Part shown: piece by piece, positions 15,941 through 26,057 of the stretch | How the letters are laid out: every line of letters begins with the position of its first letter | Numbering within the stretch: position 1 is the stretch's first letter | NCBI GenBank assembly: GCA_903847285.1 | Contig: CAINDH010000066.1 | Location: 1 to 43,830 of the forward strand | Source of the DNA: an uncultured Verrucomicrobia subdivision 3 bacterium | GTDB taxonomy: Bacteria; Verrucomicrobiota; Verrucomicrobiae; Limisphaerales; UBA11358 | Length of the DNA stretch: 43,830 nucleotides | Direction of reading: 5' to 3' | Notes under the pieces: generated by a model | What the model saw: the letters and a program-made list of their open reading frames with translations, nothing else | What the model was told of the DNA's origin: nothing | Database searches by the model: none | Translations under genes and position numbers: made by a program

Positions 15941-16005
15941 CCAATTTGAAATGTCATCTTCAATCACGATTTCTATGATTGATCCTCCGCCCGATATTTT
16001 AATGG
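15941..16005 (+). repeat. Degenerate copy of the tgt promoter and start region
   Basis: About 65 bp align without gaps with 18325-18389, the promoter and first codons of tgt. Both contain TCATCTTCAATC, a 10-bp variable stretch, then TGATT.ATCCT.CGCCCGAT. In this copy the tgt -10 TATCCT is GATCCT and the tgt ATG is ATA (15994), so it is probably inactive. Together with the intact copy it brackets the peroxidase gene as a direct repeat 2384 bp apart. Confidence 0.6.
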
Positions 16006-16127
16006 CCCAAAAAATGACACATAAAACATTTCAACCCAATATCGCCAGCTGGTTCTCGAAACTAGAACCTGAAACCACGCTTTTCTGAAAAGTTGAAGTT
16101 CAAAACCAAATATCTACCCGACCAAGC

Positions 16128-16159
16128 AAAACCCGCACCTCGACTGAGGTGCGGGTTTT
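16128..16159. terminator. Bidirectional intrinsic terminator
   Basis: A perfect 13-bp stem (16128-16140 with 16147-16159, loop CGACTG) has AAAA on its left arm and TTTT on its right arm. It sits between the plus-strand membrane protein gene and the minus-strand peroxidase gene, and can serve both convergent transcripts. Confidence 0.85.
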
Positions 16160-16195
16160 GTTTCTAACCGTTCTTTTACCCAAGACTGGACTGGA

Positions 16196-18028
16196 TCAAG
16201 GAGCAAAAAAGATCGCGTCTTGGAGTCCCGCGATGCCGGTGTTGCGGCGCAGGATTTGCCCGAGCGTGGTGGATTCAATCGCCGCCCGCTCGCGCGGATC
16301 GAACCGGTCGTTCTGATACCAGAACCGGTCGCCGTCGCGCAGCCGCCGGAACTGGTCGGTGATCACGGCATCGGCGGTCGGCCCGACGCTGCTCCCCGGG
16401 AGATGATCTTCGGCGAGGATTCCCACCCACGCATCAATGCCGTTCACGTCGCCATAAACCAGTTCCAGCGACGTCGCCACTTGTGCGTTCGTGGTGATTT
16501 GGTTGAAGGCAGTGACGCGTGGGAGTCGGAAATCCGCACGAACATCGTTGTAGCTGCCCAGGCCGTGGTCGCGTCCGCGTTGGATGTTCAGGGCGGCCAG
16601 GTCAAAGCCGCCCGCGCCCGGAGGTCCGAAAAGAAAATTGCGCAGCGGATCCACCACGAGGTTGTCAATCCGCTGCGCATTATCGATGGCCATATAACGC
16701 ACGATGGGATCAATGCCGCCAATCGTCGGGATGACGTCAGGATTAAAAAAGATGTCGGCCAAATCAAGGCTCGCGATTTCCACGAACGCCGGATTGATCA
16801 CGCCGATATCTGGGCCGACTTGGGAATGGCCGAAGCGGTAGGCGGCAGTGGCAAAGGTGTTGCCGATGCCGGGGTTGACGCGGCTATTGTAGCCGCGATA
16901 CGGCGGCAAACCGTGGCCGAGCAGCGCGGGTAAAAATTCGTTGACCGTGATGCGTTGCATTTCTGCGCCGACGATGCGCCGGGCCTCTTGATAAAGCCGT
17001 TCATCGTTCCAGTCCGGATGCAGTGCCGCGAGCCGGCCAGCGTGATAATTATGTTCGCGCAGGAACGCGATGTGCAGCGTGGTCAGGCCGGGTTGCTCAT
17101 TCGCCCGCACGTCGCCCGCCGCCGACAGCGAGGTGGCGGGGAGGCGGAGTGGATTGTCGTTGGCGAGCGTGCCGTCATTCAGCGGCAGCAACCGTCCGGC
17201 AGCAGTCACGCGTTCCTTGAGCTGACCGCCCGAAAAGGTCCGTAGCCACGCCGCGCGGGTGGCATCCGAGCCGTAGATATGCGAGGCGTCAATGAACGCA
17301 GTGACGGTGTTGATCTGTTCGCGTGGTTTGGTGACGCCGGTGTTGGAATCATAGGACGACCGGTCCATATAAATCAGAGCTGTGCCACTGCTCATCGGAT
17401 CAAAATACGGGTCGCCCGTCGGCACGAGAATGTCGAAGGATTCAGAACTGCCACCTTTGGCCAAGCCGATGTCGTGGTCAAGGAATTGGCCGAATTCATA
17501 GATGGCGGTCGAGAGACCTTGTTCGTCTTTCGTGGAAACGTCGCCTTGCGCGGCAAGCATGTTCGATATGAGCCGGGCGCTGGGACGATTCGCTCCGGCG
17601 GGCGTGGCGATGCCGTCGGAATAGTGCGCGCCGCTGACGTCGCGGAGATAGTCCGTTTGCGCCGCGCCCCACTGCTGGTTCAGCGGATTATTCCCTTGTC
17701 CGTCGTAGCTACGATACATTGGCGGCGGTAGTGGGGCGAGTCTGCCGGAAGGTCGTGACTGATCGCCGCGTTGTAGTTCACGCCAGAGCGGTCGGCTTAG
17801 TGGCGGAGCTTGCTGGGCGTGAACGACCGTTGCGCCCAGTCCGAAGAGCAGGGCAATCGCAGCGGCAATCAGTGAGAACCGTCCGCCCAGCCAGCGAGTC
17901 GTGGCGTTGGTCGAAGCGGACCTCGGCAACCGTCGGGAAACGCGTTGGATCAAGTGTTGCAAGTCAACGTGCGGCCATTGCGGGGTCTGGATGGTTTGAG
18001 TTTTAAACAGACTGCATTTTGTTTTCAT
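16196..18028 (-). CDS. Animal-type heme peroxidase family protein, exported
   Basis: The 610-residue protein belongs to the myeloperoxidase/peroxinectin superfamily, which uses H2O2 to oxidise halides or organic substrates. The distal site is GQFLDHDI (about 180-187, His185), the catalytic Arg is in LREHN (about 323-327), and the proximal heme His is 401 in YRFGHSQ. NIQRGRDHGL near residue 483 is another family signature, and a calcium-loop-like segment SSYDSNTGV lies near 224-232. An unusually long basic N-terminus (about 50 residues) precedes the single hydrophobic segment (about 51-71, ending VVHA/QQ), which may be a signal peptide or an anchor. The start is supported by GAAAGG about 9 bases upstream, one of few Shine-Dalgarno-like sites here. 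It is flanked by a direct repeat of the tgt start region, so insertion by transfer is possible. Confidence 0.9.
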   Translation of the reverse strand: MKTKCSLFKTQTIQTPQWPHVDLQHLIQRVSRRLPRSASTNATTRWLGGRFSLIAAAIALLFGLGATVVHAQQAPPLSRPLWRELQRGDQSRPSGRLAPLPPPMYRSYDGQGNNPLNQQWGAAQTDYLRDVSGAHYSDGIATPAGANRPSARLISNMLAAQGDVSTKDEQGLSTAIYEFGQFLDHDIGLAKGGSSESFDILVPTGDPYFDPMSSGTALIYMDRSSYDSNTGVTKPREQINTVTAFIDASHIYGSDATRAAWLRTFSGGQLKERVTAAGRLLPLNDGTLANDNPLRLPATSLSAAGDVRANEQPGLTTLHIAFLREHNYHAGRLAALHPDWNDERLYQEARRIVGAEMQRITVNEFLPALLGHGLPPYRGYNSRVNPGIGNTFATAAYRFGHSQVGPDIGVINPAFVEIASLDLADIFFNPDVIPTIGGIDPIVRYMAIDNAQRIDNLVVDPLRNFLFGPPGAGGFDLAALNIQRGRDHGLGSYNDVRADFRLPRVTAFNQITTNAQVATSLELVYGDVNGIDAWVGILAEDHLPGSSVGPTADAVITDQFRRLRDGDRFWYQNDRFDPRERAAIESTTLGQILRRNTGIAGLQDAIFFAP

Positions 18029-18324
18029 ACGATGCCTTTCGTTTTTGTTGTGTTTACCGAGGGAACCAATTCTTGATCTGTCCGGCGCCTTCTCGCGGCG
18101 ATGCGGACGGCTGGGCGGGCGGGTTGAATACCGACACCGCGTCGGCTGAGGGAGCGCACGCGGATTTTCATGTCGTCAAGTTAAACGCGGCAACCTTAAG
18201 AGAGCATGAAGCTGAAAATAATTTTATTGGCGCAGTATGGTTCCGCGCTGCGGTCGTGTTTGAGTTTTGCAGTTTAAAGGAATCAGTCCCGGTCTTCCCG
18301 TAATCACGTTGCTTATGATTGAAA

Positions 18325-18342
<18 letters not shown>
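18029..18342. other. Intergenic region between divergent peroxidase and tgt genes
   Basis: About 300 bp without a convincing gene. It should hold the peroxidase promoter, but I could not pick clear boxes for it. An open frame at 18019-18303 has no family features. The tgt promoter lies at its right end, and the repeat shared with 15941-16005 begins at 18325. Confidence 0.5.
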
Positions 18343-19520
<1,178 letters not shown>

Positions 19521-19684
19521 TTTTTGGCGGCAACGGTCGGCGACTTGAAGTCTAAATTGACTTGGAATCCAGTCTGCCTTTAACGCCAAGAAAACAGGGC
19601 GCTAGCATTGTGAAATCAATGGTCGTTCGCAAACGGCTCTGGATTGTCACGCCGCCCGCCCGCAGCGAATACTCAACTGGCTCT

Positions 19685-21364
19685 TTAACTCACCGCCATG
19701 TTCAGCAGGAACTCGATGTTGCTCTTAGTTTTCTTCAGCTTGCCGAGCATCAAGTCCATCGCTTCGACCGGCGGCACGCCTGTGAGCGCGCGGCGTAGGA
19801 TGACGACGCGACTGGCCTCGTCGGGATGGTAAAGCAATTCTTCTTTGCGCGTGCCGGAGCGTTCGATGTTGATGGACGGGAAAATGCGGCGGTCAACGAG
19901 CGCGCGATCCAAATGCACCTCCATGTTGCCGGTGCCCTTGAACTCTTCAAAGATGACTTCATCCATGCGTGAGCCGGTGTCGACGAGCGCGGTGGCCATG
20001 ATGGTGAGCGAGCCGCCTTCTTCGATGTTGCGCGCCGCGCCGAAAAAGCGCTTCGGTTTGTGCAACGCATTTGCATCCACGCCGCCGGAAAGAATCTTGC
20101 CGGAGTGCGGCTGCACGGTGTTGTAAGCGCGGGCGAGGCGCGTGATGGAATCCAACAGGATGATGACATCACGTTTCTGCTCCACCATGCGGCGGGCTTT
20201 TTCGATGACCATTTCGGCCACTTGCACATGGCGTTCCGGCGGTTCATCGAACGTGGAGGAAATCACTTCCGCGCCTTTGCAGGAGCGCTCCATGTCCGTG
20301 ACCTCTTCGGGGCGCTCATCAATCAACAGGATGAACAGATACGTCTCGGGATTATTTTTCAGGACCGCGTTGGCGATTTTCTGCATCAAAACGGTTTTGC
20401 CCGTGCGCGGCGGCGCAACGATGAGGCCGCGCGTGCCTTTGCCAATCGGGCAAACCAAATCCAGAACGCGCGTGCTTAATTCATCCGCTGCCGTTTCAAG
20501 GATGAAACGTTTGTTCGGGAACAGCGGTGTGAGATTTTCAAAATGCGTTTTGTCTTTCGCCTTGTCCGGTTCTTCACCGTCCACGGCTTCAACTTTGAGC
20601 AGCGCGAAAAATTTTTCCTTTTCTTTCGGCGGACGGATTTGTCCGGTGATCAAATTACCGGTCTGCAAATCGAAACGGCGGATCTGCGATGGCGAAACGT
20701 AAATATCCTCGGGGCAGGGGAGATAATTGAAACTCTGTGAGCGGAGAAAGCCGAAGCCTTCCGGCAGCACCTCGATGACACCCTCGGAGAACAGCACGCC
20801 GGAGCGCGCGGCATTTTTTTCGAGGATGTGGAAAATGACCTCGTGCTTGCGCATCGTGCCGAAATTTTCCACGCCGTAGTCTTTCGCCATCGTGTTCAAC
20901 TCGTTCATCTGCATGGCTTGCAGTTTGGCGATGTTCAACGACGCCGCTATTTTGTCGCGCTGATGACCGCCAAGGCGCCGGTCGGGGAAGCGGGTTTCCT
21001 CGCGATTTTCTTCGCGCGCTTCGTCGCCGGTCGGCTCCATCGGCGCGGACGGAGGACGTAGCTTGGTGGAAGAATCTGGTCGGGGAAAATTCGTGGCATC
21101 GCGGCGGGCATCTTCCTTGGCGGAAGCATTGACGCTGTCCACGGTGCGTTCGAGGACGTAATCCGGCTCGATGGGTGCGGGCTTGGGCGCTTCAAACATC
21201 GGCTCGGGCTTGGGTGGCGCGCTGACAGCGGGCGCAGCGGATTCGACCGGTGCAACCGGTGTTTCCGCGGCGACGACGGCGGGGGGCGCGATCTTCGCTG
21301 GTTTGCGTGGAGTCTTCTCCGGCTTTTCAACCTTATCTTTTTTAACGGAAACTTTTGGTGGCAT
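19685..21364 (-). CDS. rho: Transcription termination factor Rho with long N-terminal extension
   Basis: The 559-residue protein is the hexameric RNA-dependent ATPase that ends transcription. The first 140 residues are a Pro/Ala/Lys-rich, probably disordered extension not found in the E. coli protein. The Rho N-domain (about 145-187, [20 protein letters not shown]) and the cold-shock RNA-binding domain (about 188-265, [15 protein letters not shown]) follow. The Walker A loop is [12 protein letters not shown] (about 313-324), Walker B is [17 protein letters not shown], and the Q-loop region is [14 protein letters not shown]. The C-terminus EFLLNMAVS is typical. Extensions of this kind are known in other phyla and may affect RNA binding or phase behaviour (inference). 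It is convergent with tgt. Confidence 0.97.
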   Translation of the reverse strand: MPPKVSVKKDKVEKPEKTPRKPAKIAPPAVVAAETPVAPVESAAPAVSAPPKPEPMFEAPKPAPIEPDYVLERTVDSVNASAKEDARRDATNFPRPDSSTKLRPPSAPMEPTGDEAREENREETRFPDRRLGGHQRDKIAASLNIAKLQAMQMNELNTMAKDYGVENFGTMRKHEVIFHILEKNAARSGVLFSEGVIEVLPEGFGFLRSQSFNYLPCPEDIYVSPSQIRRFDLQTGNLITGQIRPPKEKEKFFALLKVEAVDGEEPDKAKDKTHFENLTPLFPNKRFILETAADELSTRVLDLVCPIGKGTRGLIVAPPRTGKTVLMQKIANAVLKNNPETYLFILLIDERPEEVTDMERSCKGAEVISSTFDEPPERHVQVAEMVIEKARRMVEQKRDVIILLDSITRLARAYNTVQPHSGKILSGGVDANALHKPKRFFGAARNIEEGGSLTIMATALVDTGSRMDEVIFEEFKGTGNMEVHLDRALVDRRIFPSINIERSGTRKEELLYHPDEASRVVILRRALTGVPPVEAMDLMLGKLKKTKSNIEFLLNMAVS

Positions 21365-21624
21365 AAAAATGTTTGTTTAGTTTGGCTGGCTGGGGATTTC
21401 ACGAGCAACCGGCAATGCAATCGGATAAAACATCGCGCATTGGACGGTCTGCGTCAGGAAAAGTTCAATTTGAATTTACCGACCGGTTCAGGATTTTGGT
21501 CTCAAACCGACAAGGGGAATCTCGCAGTCAACGGCGTTACTCTGGCTCAATCGGGCGGCGCTGTCAAATTTGAATTTGTGACAATCCGCTGCGTTCTCCA
21601 TCCCGCCTGCATCCGCGAATTTTC

Positions 21625-21659
21625 TTGTCATCCCCAGCGTCGAAATTTACAGCTGGCGC
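21625..21659 (+). promoter_or_regulatory. Promoter of the pilin-like protein gene (leaderless geometry)
   Basis: TTGTCA (21625-21630), a 17-bp spacer and TACAGC (21648-21653) are followed by TGGCGC and the ATG at 21660. The layout matches 768-802 and 14785-14819. Confidence 0.5.
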
Positions 21660-22388
21660 ATGAAAGCCCTCAAGATGATCGCCGTCCTGCTGGTAGTTGC
21701 CGCTGTCGCCGTGATGTTTTGGATGCAAAACCAGTCACAGGAAAAATTGCGGGCGGAAATTGCCGCGCTCACCGAGCAGAATAATTCATTGAACACCACC
21801 AGCCAAAATCTTTCCAACCTTGTCGCGCAGGCGAATCGCTCGGCGGCCATGAGTCAGGAGCAATCTAGTGAGCTGCTCAAGTTGCGCGGGGAAGTCGGCG
21901 TGCTGCGCAACCAAGCTGGGCAACTTGGGAAAATTCGCGCGGAGAACCAGCGGTTACAGGCCAGCGTTTCCGCCGGGCAAAACCAAACAGTTGAATTAAC
22001 CCCCGCCGAACAAATGCACTTGCAGACGTGGCACACGGAAGGCGCGCTGAAACAGGTCTCGCTGGCGATGAGAATGTTTGCCGCCGACACTGGCGATAAT
22101 CGGTGTGCGACGAACTTTGCCCAGTTGAAGAGTTATTTCAGCAACAGCGGGACAAATTTCGGAGGCAGCATTGGCATTGATAGTTTTGAATTCATGAATG
22201 TGGGCTTGGTCAACGATGCGATGCCCAACGTCCTTACTTTTCGCGAGCGCACTGCCCGGCGTGTTGATAAGAATCATCCGTGGGAACGCGTCTATGGCCT
22301 TGCGGACGGGAGTGTTCACACCATTTACGGTGATGAAAATGATTTCGCCAAATACGAGCAGGAACATTCCCCGCCGGTAAATCAATAA
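21660..22388 (+). CDS. Membrane-anchored coiled-coil protein with pseudopilin-like C-terminus
   Basis: The 242-residue protein has one N-terminal transmembrane helix (about 6-22). A coiled coil of about 80 residues follows, with heptad-like Leu/Ala/Gln spacing (EIAALTEQNNSLNTTSQ, LKLRGEVGVLRNQAGQLGK). The C-terminal 110 residues (ALKQVSLAMRMFAADTGDN, FAQLKSYF, ERVYGLADGSVHTIY) resemble the globular part of type II pseudopilins from Verrucomicrobiota and Planctomycetota. The prepilin peptidase site (G/FxxxE) is missing at the N-terminus. No family name can be given with confidence. It is convergent with the EEP gene, 17 bp away. Confidence 0.6.
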   Translation: MKALKMIAVLLVVAAVAVMFWMQNQSQEKLRAEIAALTEQNNSLNTTSQNLSNLVAQANRSAAMSQEQSSELLKLRGEVGVLRNQAGQLGKIRAENQRLQASVSAGQNQTVELTPAEQMHLQTWHTEGALKQVSLAMRMFAADTGDNRCATNFAQLKSYFSNSGTNFGGSIGIDSFEFMNVGLVNDAMPNVLTFRERTARRVDKNHPWERVYGLADGSVHTIYGDENDFAKYEQEHSPPVNQ

Positions 22389-22405
22389 GCCGCCCGCTAA
22401 TAAAC

Positions 22406-24478
22406 CTACGGCACGCGATAAACGCGGAAGAATTTTATTTTATCTGGCACGTTGTTCGTAGTGAAAACGTAGGGCGAATTCGTGGTGGTCGTCGTCAGGT
22501 TCGTCGTGAGCGCGGTCCAAGCCACCAGGTTTGTCGAAGCATCAATGCGGAAGGTGCGGTTCTTCTGCGATTCCCAACTCAACGTCAGGCTCTGATTGGT
22601 GCGCGCCACGGCTACGAGTTTGAATGGGGTGTTATACGGATTCGCAATCGTCAGCAGCACGGGTAGATGATCGGAGGCATCCTGATCGTCGCTGGCAAAG
22701 AGATTGGCCGGAAAACTCGTCAGTAAGTCGGTGCGAAAAACCTGGCCGCCCGTTACGTTGGAGGCGAGCAGTGTGCAGGGGAAAATATAATCAATCCGCT
22801 CCGAAACACTGCCGCGGATGGTGTAGGTGTTGATACTGCCAGTGAATGGATTGGTTGGTCGTGTTAGCCGTAGTGTGGTAGCCGCACTGATCAGTCGTTG
22901 AATGGCAAGCGTGTTGGTATCGTTCTCGTTCATGTCCCCCGAGAGGGTGAACGGATGCGTTGGATAGAGGACAAAAAAGTTAGTCGCAAAGAAATTTGTA
23001 ATCGCCGCGGCTTCAGCGGCGCGGCGCGCGGCGGCGTCGGTGTAGCCGCCACTGCTGGATTTGAGATGCGTGGTGAAGACGTGCAGCGGCAGCGGCCAGT
23101 TTGGCACGTTGACTTCCGCCTCAAACAAGTCGCGTGTGAAATTCGCATTAGTGTAGCCAAACGGATTGAGGTCAGCACCATCCAACCATTTCTGCGAACG
23201 GGCGATCGGGAAACGCGTCGCGATGCCGCTATGGATAAATCCATCCGTGCCGGAACTGACGACTAAATTATAGCCCGGCATAAACGCCTTCACCCAATTG
23301 GTCATTTCAAACGTGTAGTTGTGCGGAATTTCGTTGAAGGTGATGACGTCGGGCTGGAGGTAGAGCAATTGGCGGCCGATGGCTTGAACTTGCACCGCGT
23401 TGGTGCTCCAGTTGGTCGCGCCATTGCCGGCCAAATTATAAGTCATCAAGGTAAGTGTGCTGTTGGTGTTGGCTGAGGGTGTCACCGTGGTTGGCGGATT
23501 TACAGTGAGCGTAGCGGGCGAACTATTGGTCGCGCCCGCCGCGTTGGTCACGGTCACAAAATAAGTGCTGCCAGAAATATTCGTCGTGACGTTGAGGAGC
23601 GTGAACGTGTCACTGGTCGCGCCGGGAATCGCGACGTTATTTGACCGCCATTGGTAGCTAAATGGCGCGGTGCCGCTCACGACGACGCTGAATGTCGCCG
23701 AGTCGCCGGTGTTCACGGTTTGGCTTGTGGGCAGCGTGGTAAAAACCGGCGGCGGGCTTGCGGTTGTGGTGTTGGTGCCGAAGCTGACGATCAAATCGTC
23801 AATCGCCACCGCGTTGTCAAAGCCCGTGTCGTCCACATCCAGCCAGCGCAGAAAAATTTCCTGCCCCGGAGCGACGGTTACGCCGGCCAAAACAATGTTG
23901 GAAAACACGGTGCGGTTAGTGGACGCGTTGCCGTCCAATGCCGAAGCAAACCCAAAGAGGTTTGGCGTGATAAAGTTCAGCGCGGAAAAATTCGTCCAAC
24001 CGGTGGCGGAGTAAGTGTTCGTGATCGGGGTATTGGAGATTTGATAGGCAAAGGCAAGGGTCTGCGGCGTGGCCGTGCTGCCGCTGCGCCATTGTTCGCC
24101 GGTGTAGGACACGGTGAGATTGGTCAGCATCGCCGCCGTGTTGTTGGTGAAGCGCACGCCGTAAGCGTAGGTCGTGGCATTCGCGCCAATTGAACCGAGC
24201 GCGCGGTCACTGGTCGGGTTGATGCCATTGGTCGAAAAACTGTAGATGCCGCCACCAGTGCTGCTGCCCGATCCGATCGTGAAATTTGTGGCATCGGCGC
24301 TGGCTTTCGAGGCATACCAGCCGGGGAGGGTTAGGTTATTCGTCCAATTCGCCGCACCGCTGACGGTGAGTGAATCAAAATTCTGGGAATACGTTCCCGC
24401 GCTTACCAGCACTTGCGCGGATGTGCGGCTGGCCAGAAACATTGCGATCGCTATCGCCGTGTAGAAAATTCCTTTCAT
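22406..24478 (-). CDS. Secreted EEP-family nuclease/phosphatase with Ig-like domain
   Basis: The 690-residue protein starts at the ATG at 24478; a TTG three bases earlier is less likely. The signal peptide spans about 1-22 (SRTSAQ). A beta-sandwich N-terminal region (about 25-235) is followed by an Ig-like domain (about 245-330, PFSYQWRSNNVAIPGA and STYFVTVTNAAGATNSS). The EEP domain (about 343-610) has the expected metal and catalytic blocks: TYNLAG, ITFNEI, TTHLKS, SGDMNEND and SDHLPV. This fold includes DNase I-like nucleases and phosphodiesterases. The last 75 residues (STNLVAWTALTTN ... KFFRVYRVP) form the C-terminal module shared with the neighbour and the SGNH protein. It probably hydrolyses extracellular DNA or phosphoesters; the substrate is not determined. 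Confidence 0.85.
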   Translation of the reverse strand: MKGIFYTAIAIAMFLASRTSAQVLVSAGTYSQNFDSLTVSGAANWTNNLTLPGWYASKASADATNFTIGSGSSTGGGIYSFSTNGINPTSDRALGSIGANATTYAYGVRFTNNTAAMLTNLTVSYTGEQWRSGSTATPQTLAFAYQISNTPITNTYSATGWTNFSALNFITPNLFGFASALDGNASTNRTVFSNIVLAGVTVAPGQEIFLRWLDVDDTGFDNAVAIDDLIVSFGTNTTTASPPPVFTTLPTSQTVNTGDSATFSVVVSGTAPFSYQWRSNNVAIPGATSDTFTLLNVTTNISGSTYFVTVTNAAGATNSSPATLTVNPPTTVTPSANTNSTLTLMTYNLAGNGATNWSTNAVQVQAIGRQLLYLQPDVITFNEIPHNYTFEMTNWVKAFMPGYNLVVSSGTDGFIHSGIATRFPIARSQKWLDGADLNPFGYTNANFTRDLFEAEVNVPNWPLPLHVFTTHLKSSSGGYTDAAARRAAEAAAITNFFATNFFVLYPTHPFTLSGDMNENDTNTLAIQRLISAATTLRLTRPTNPFTGSINTYTIRGSVSERIDYIFPCTLLASNVTGGQVFRTDLLTSFPANLFASDDQDASDHLPVLLTIANPYNTPFKLVAVARTNQSLTLSWESQKNRTFRIDASTNLVAWTALTTNLTTTTTNSPYVFTTNNVPDKIKFFRVYRVP

Positions 24479-24602
24479 CAATCAACCTTGTGTTAACCGA
24501 CACGTCAGAATGTAGCCTGATCGGCCAAAATGTTCACCAACTGGACCAATCTAGCCAGCTAAAATCTTTTGCGCTGCAGCCAGCGTAGTGAAGGCTACGG
24601 AT

Positions 24603-26039
24603 TCAGGGATTCTGCACGCGGTAGAAACGGGACGGAAGTTTGTTGGTGTCGGTAAAGGTGAACGACAGGCTGGTTGGGTTAGTGGTCAGGAGTGTGGTCC
24701 AGTTCGTGCCTGTGAGATTGGTGCTGACTTGGATGACGTAGCTGCCGCCCGAACCGCTGCTGATGGTGAATTGAATTTTATTGTTCAGCATAACGGGCTG
24801 ACCCAGCACGGGCGGGCTCACGACAATGTTGTAATCGCCGAAGATCGGATAATGATCGCTGCCGGTGGAGGTAGCGCCGCTGCCAGTCAGGAGCAGATCG
24901 GCATAAACCGTGGCGGCATTGGGCGTGGTGCTGGCAAGATCGTTCAACGAGTTATTGGCGGCGTTGGTGGGCTGACCGCTGCGGGGCGTGGAACCGTTGT
25001 TGCCAAATGTCTCGCAAGCGTAGGGATATTGCGACGCGGGAAAGTTGGAAACATCGTAGGGATCGGCGGTGTCAGGCGCGAGCTGCACGCCGCCGCGAGT
25101 GTTATAGATGGCGAACATGAGCGCGTTCGGCAACTGAATGTCGATGCGGGAGGTCAACGAGGCGGTGGAATCGCCATAGAGATAGTTGGCATGGTCGGCA
25201 ACCAGGTTGCCCCAGGTGACCGTGGTGGGCGGCACCGTCTTGGACATGGGATCGTAGCCTTGAGTTTGATTGGTGTTACCCCAGATGACACTACGGTCGC
25301 TCCAGTCAATGCCATCGGAAGTCGTCTGTCCGGTAAGGCACTTGTAAGCGTTTTCGTCGCTGCCGTTGAAAAGATTCCAGTCGCCGCCGTAAAGGATGTG
25401 CGCTCCGGCGGGCAATTTATATTTGGCATCGCTGCGGACCGCTTGCGCCTCGGCATAGCGCGCGTCGCCCACGGAGTTATCCGTGCCGCTGCGCGCGTGG
25501 CTTACGTAAAAATAAAAATCGTTGTTTGTCCCCATGCCAACGGGTCGAAGCTGATAAACCATCGGCCCGCGTGAGATACCGTTCACGCCGCCGCCAACGT
25601 TGTAGGCGGCAGTGTAGGCGAGGTTGGACAGCAACAACACATTTTGGCCGGTCGGCAATGACCGCGCCGAAATGACCACCACCGAATTCGTCCGGTAAAT
25701 CAGCCCGTCCGTCCCGCCGCCAGTGGTCAGACCAGCGGTCGCGTCGTAGGTGTAAGTGCCGGCTCCGTAGATGGCATTCAGTTGAATGACAAAGTTCGTG
25801 AGCGTGGTCGAAGTCAATTCTTCACAGCTCATCACATCCACCGGCTGGGCATTGGTGCCGAGATGGTGCAGGCCGATGGCTTGCACGACGGTTGGCAGGC
25901 TGTGCGTGACGTTGGTGAGGTTATTGATGCTGCTCTGGTCAAAGCAATCTATGTTGTAGGATACGATGCGGAGAGTTTTGCCAGATAAGCCTCCAGCGCA
26001 AATCATCATCGCCAGCAAGGCGTATAAAAATCGTTTCAT
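24603..26039 (-). CDS. Second secreted EEP-family nuclease/phosphatase
   Basis: The 478-residue protein has a signal peptide (about 1-20, GGLSGK). The EEP domain follows at once: IVSYNIDCFD, SCEELTS, SHARSGTD, GGDWNLFNGSD and SDHYPIFGDY are the family blocks carrying the metal-binding Asn, Glu, His and Asp residues. A lower-complexity segment rich in Asn/Thr lies near 345-385. The C-terminus (about 410-478; IQVSTNLTGTNWTTL ... SRFYRVQNP) is the module shared with the EEP protein 124 bp downstream and with the SGNH protein at 12.4 kb. The two EEP proteins differ clearly outside the catalytic blocks, so they are paralogs or independent recruits, not a recent duplication. Both are on the minus strand and could share a transcript. 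Confidence 0.85.
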   Translation of the reverse strand: MKRFLYALLAMMICAGGLSGKTLRIVSYNIDCFDQSSINNLTNVTHSLPTVVQAIGLHHLGTNAQPVDVMSCEELTSTTLTNFVIQLNAIYGAGTYTYDATAGLTTGGGTDGLIYRTNSVVVISARSLPTGQNVLLLSNLAYTAAYNVGGGVNGISRGPMVYQLRPVGMGTNNDFYFYVSHARSGTDNSVGDARYAEAQAVRSDAKYKLPAGAHILYGGDWNLFNGSDENAYKCLTGQTTSDGIDWSDRSVIWGNTNQTQGYDPMSKTVPPTTVTWGNLVADHANYLYGDSTASLTSRIDIQLPNALMFAIYNTRGGVQLAPDTADPYDVSNFPASQYPYACETFGNNGSTPRSGQPTNAANNSLNDLASTTPNAATVYADLLLTGSGATSTGSDHYPIFGDYNIVVSPPVLGQPVMLNNKIQFTISSGSGGSYVIQVSTNLTGTNWTTLLTTNPTSLSFTFTDTNKLPSRFYRVQNP

Positions 26040-26057
26040 CGATCAGCTTTGTTTCAA

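Noticed and set aside
16045..16075. Hairpin GGTTCT...AGAACC that recalls a tRNA T-arm
   Set aside because: No acceptor, D or anticodon arm can be built around it, and loop bases do not match.
18019..18303. Open frame in the peroxidase-tgt intergenic region
   Set aside because: Its beginning is antisense to the peroxidase start and the rest shows no domain or ribosome binding site.
21440..21784. Open frame of 114 codons overlapping the start of the pilin-like gene
   Set aside because: Some stretches look protein-like, but it overlaps a gene with a clear membrane anchor and promoter and ends without family features.
24572..24585. Small hairpin between the two EEP genes as a terminator
   Set aside because: Only a 5-bp stem with a 4-base loop and no clean T-run; too weak to call.
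24588..25574. 328-codon open frame antisense to the second EEP gene
   Set aside because: Gly/Val/Ala-rich shadow of a gene with clear signal peptide and catalytic blocks on the other strand.
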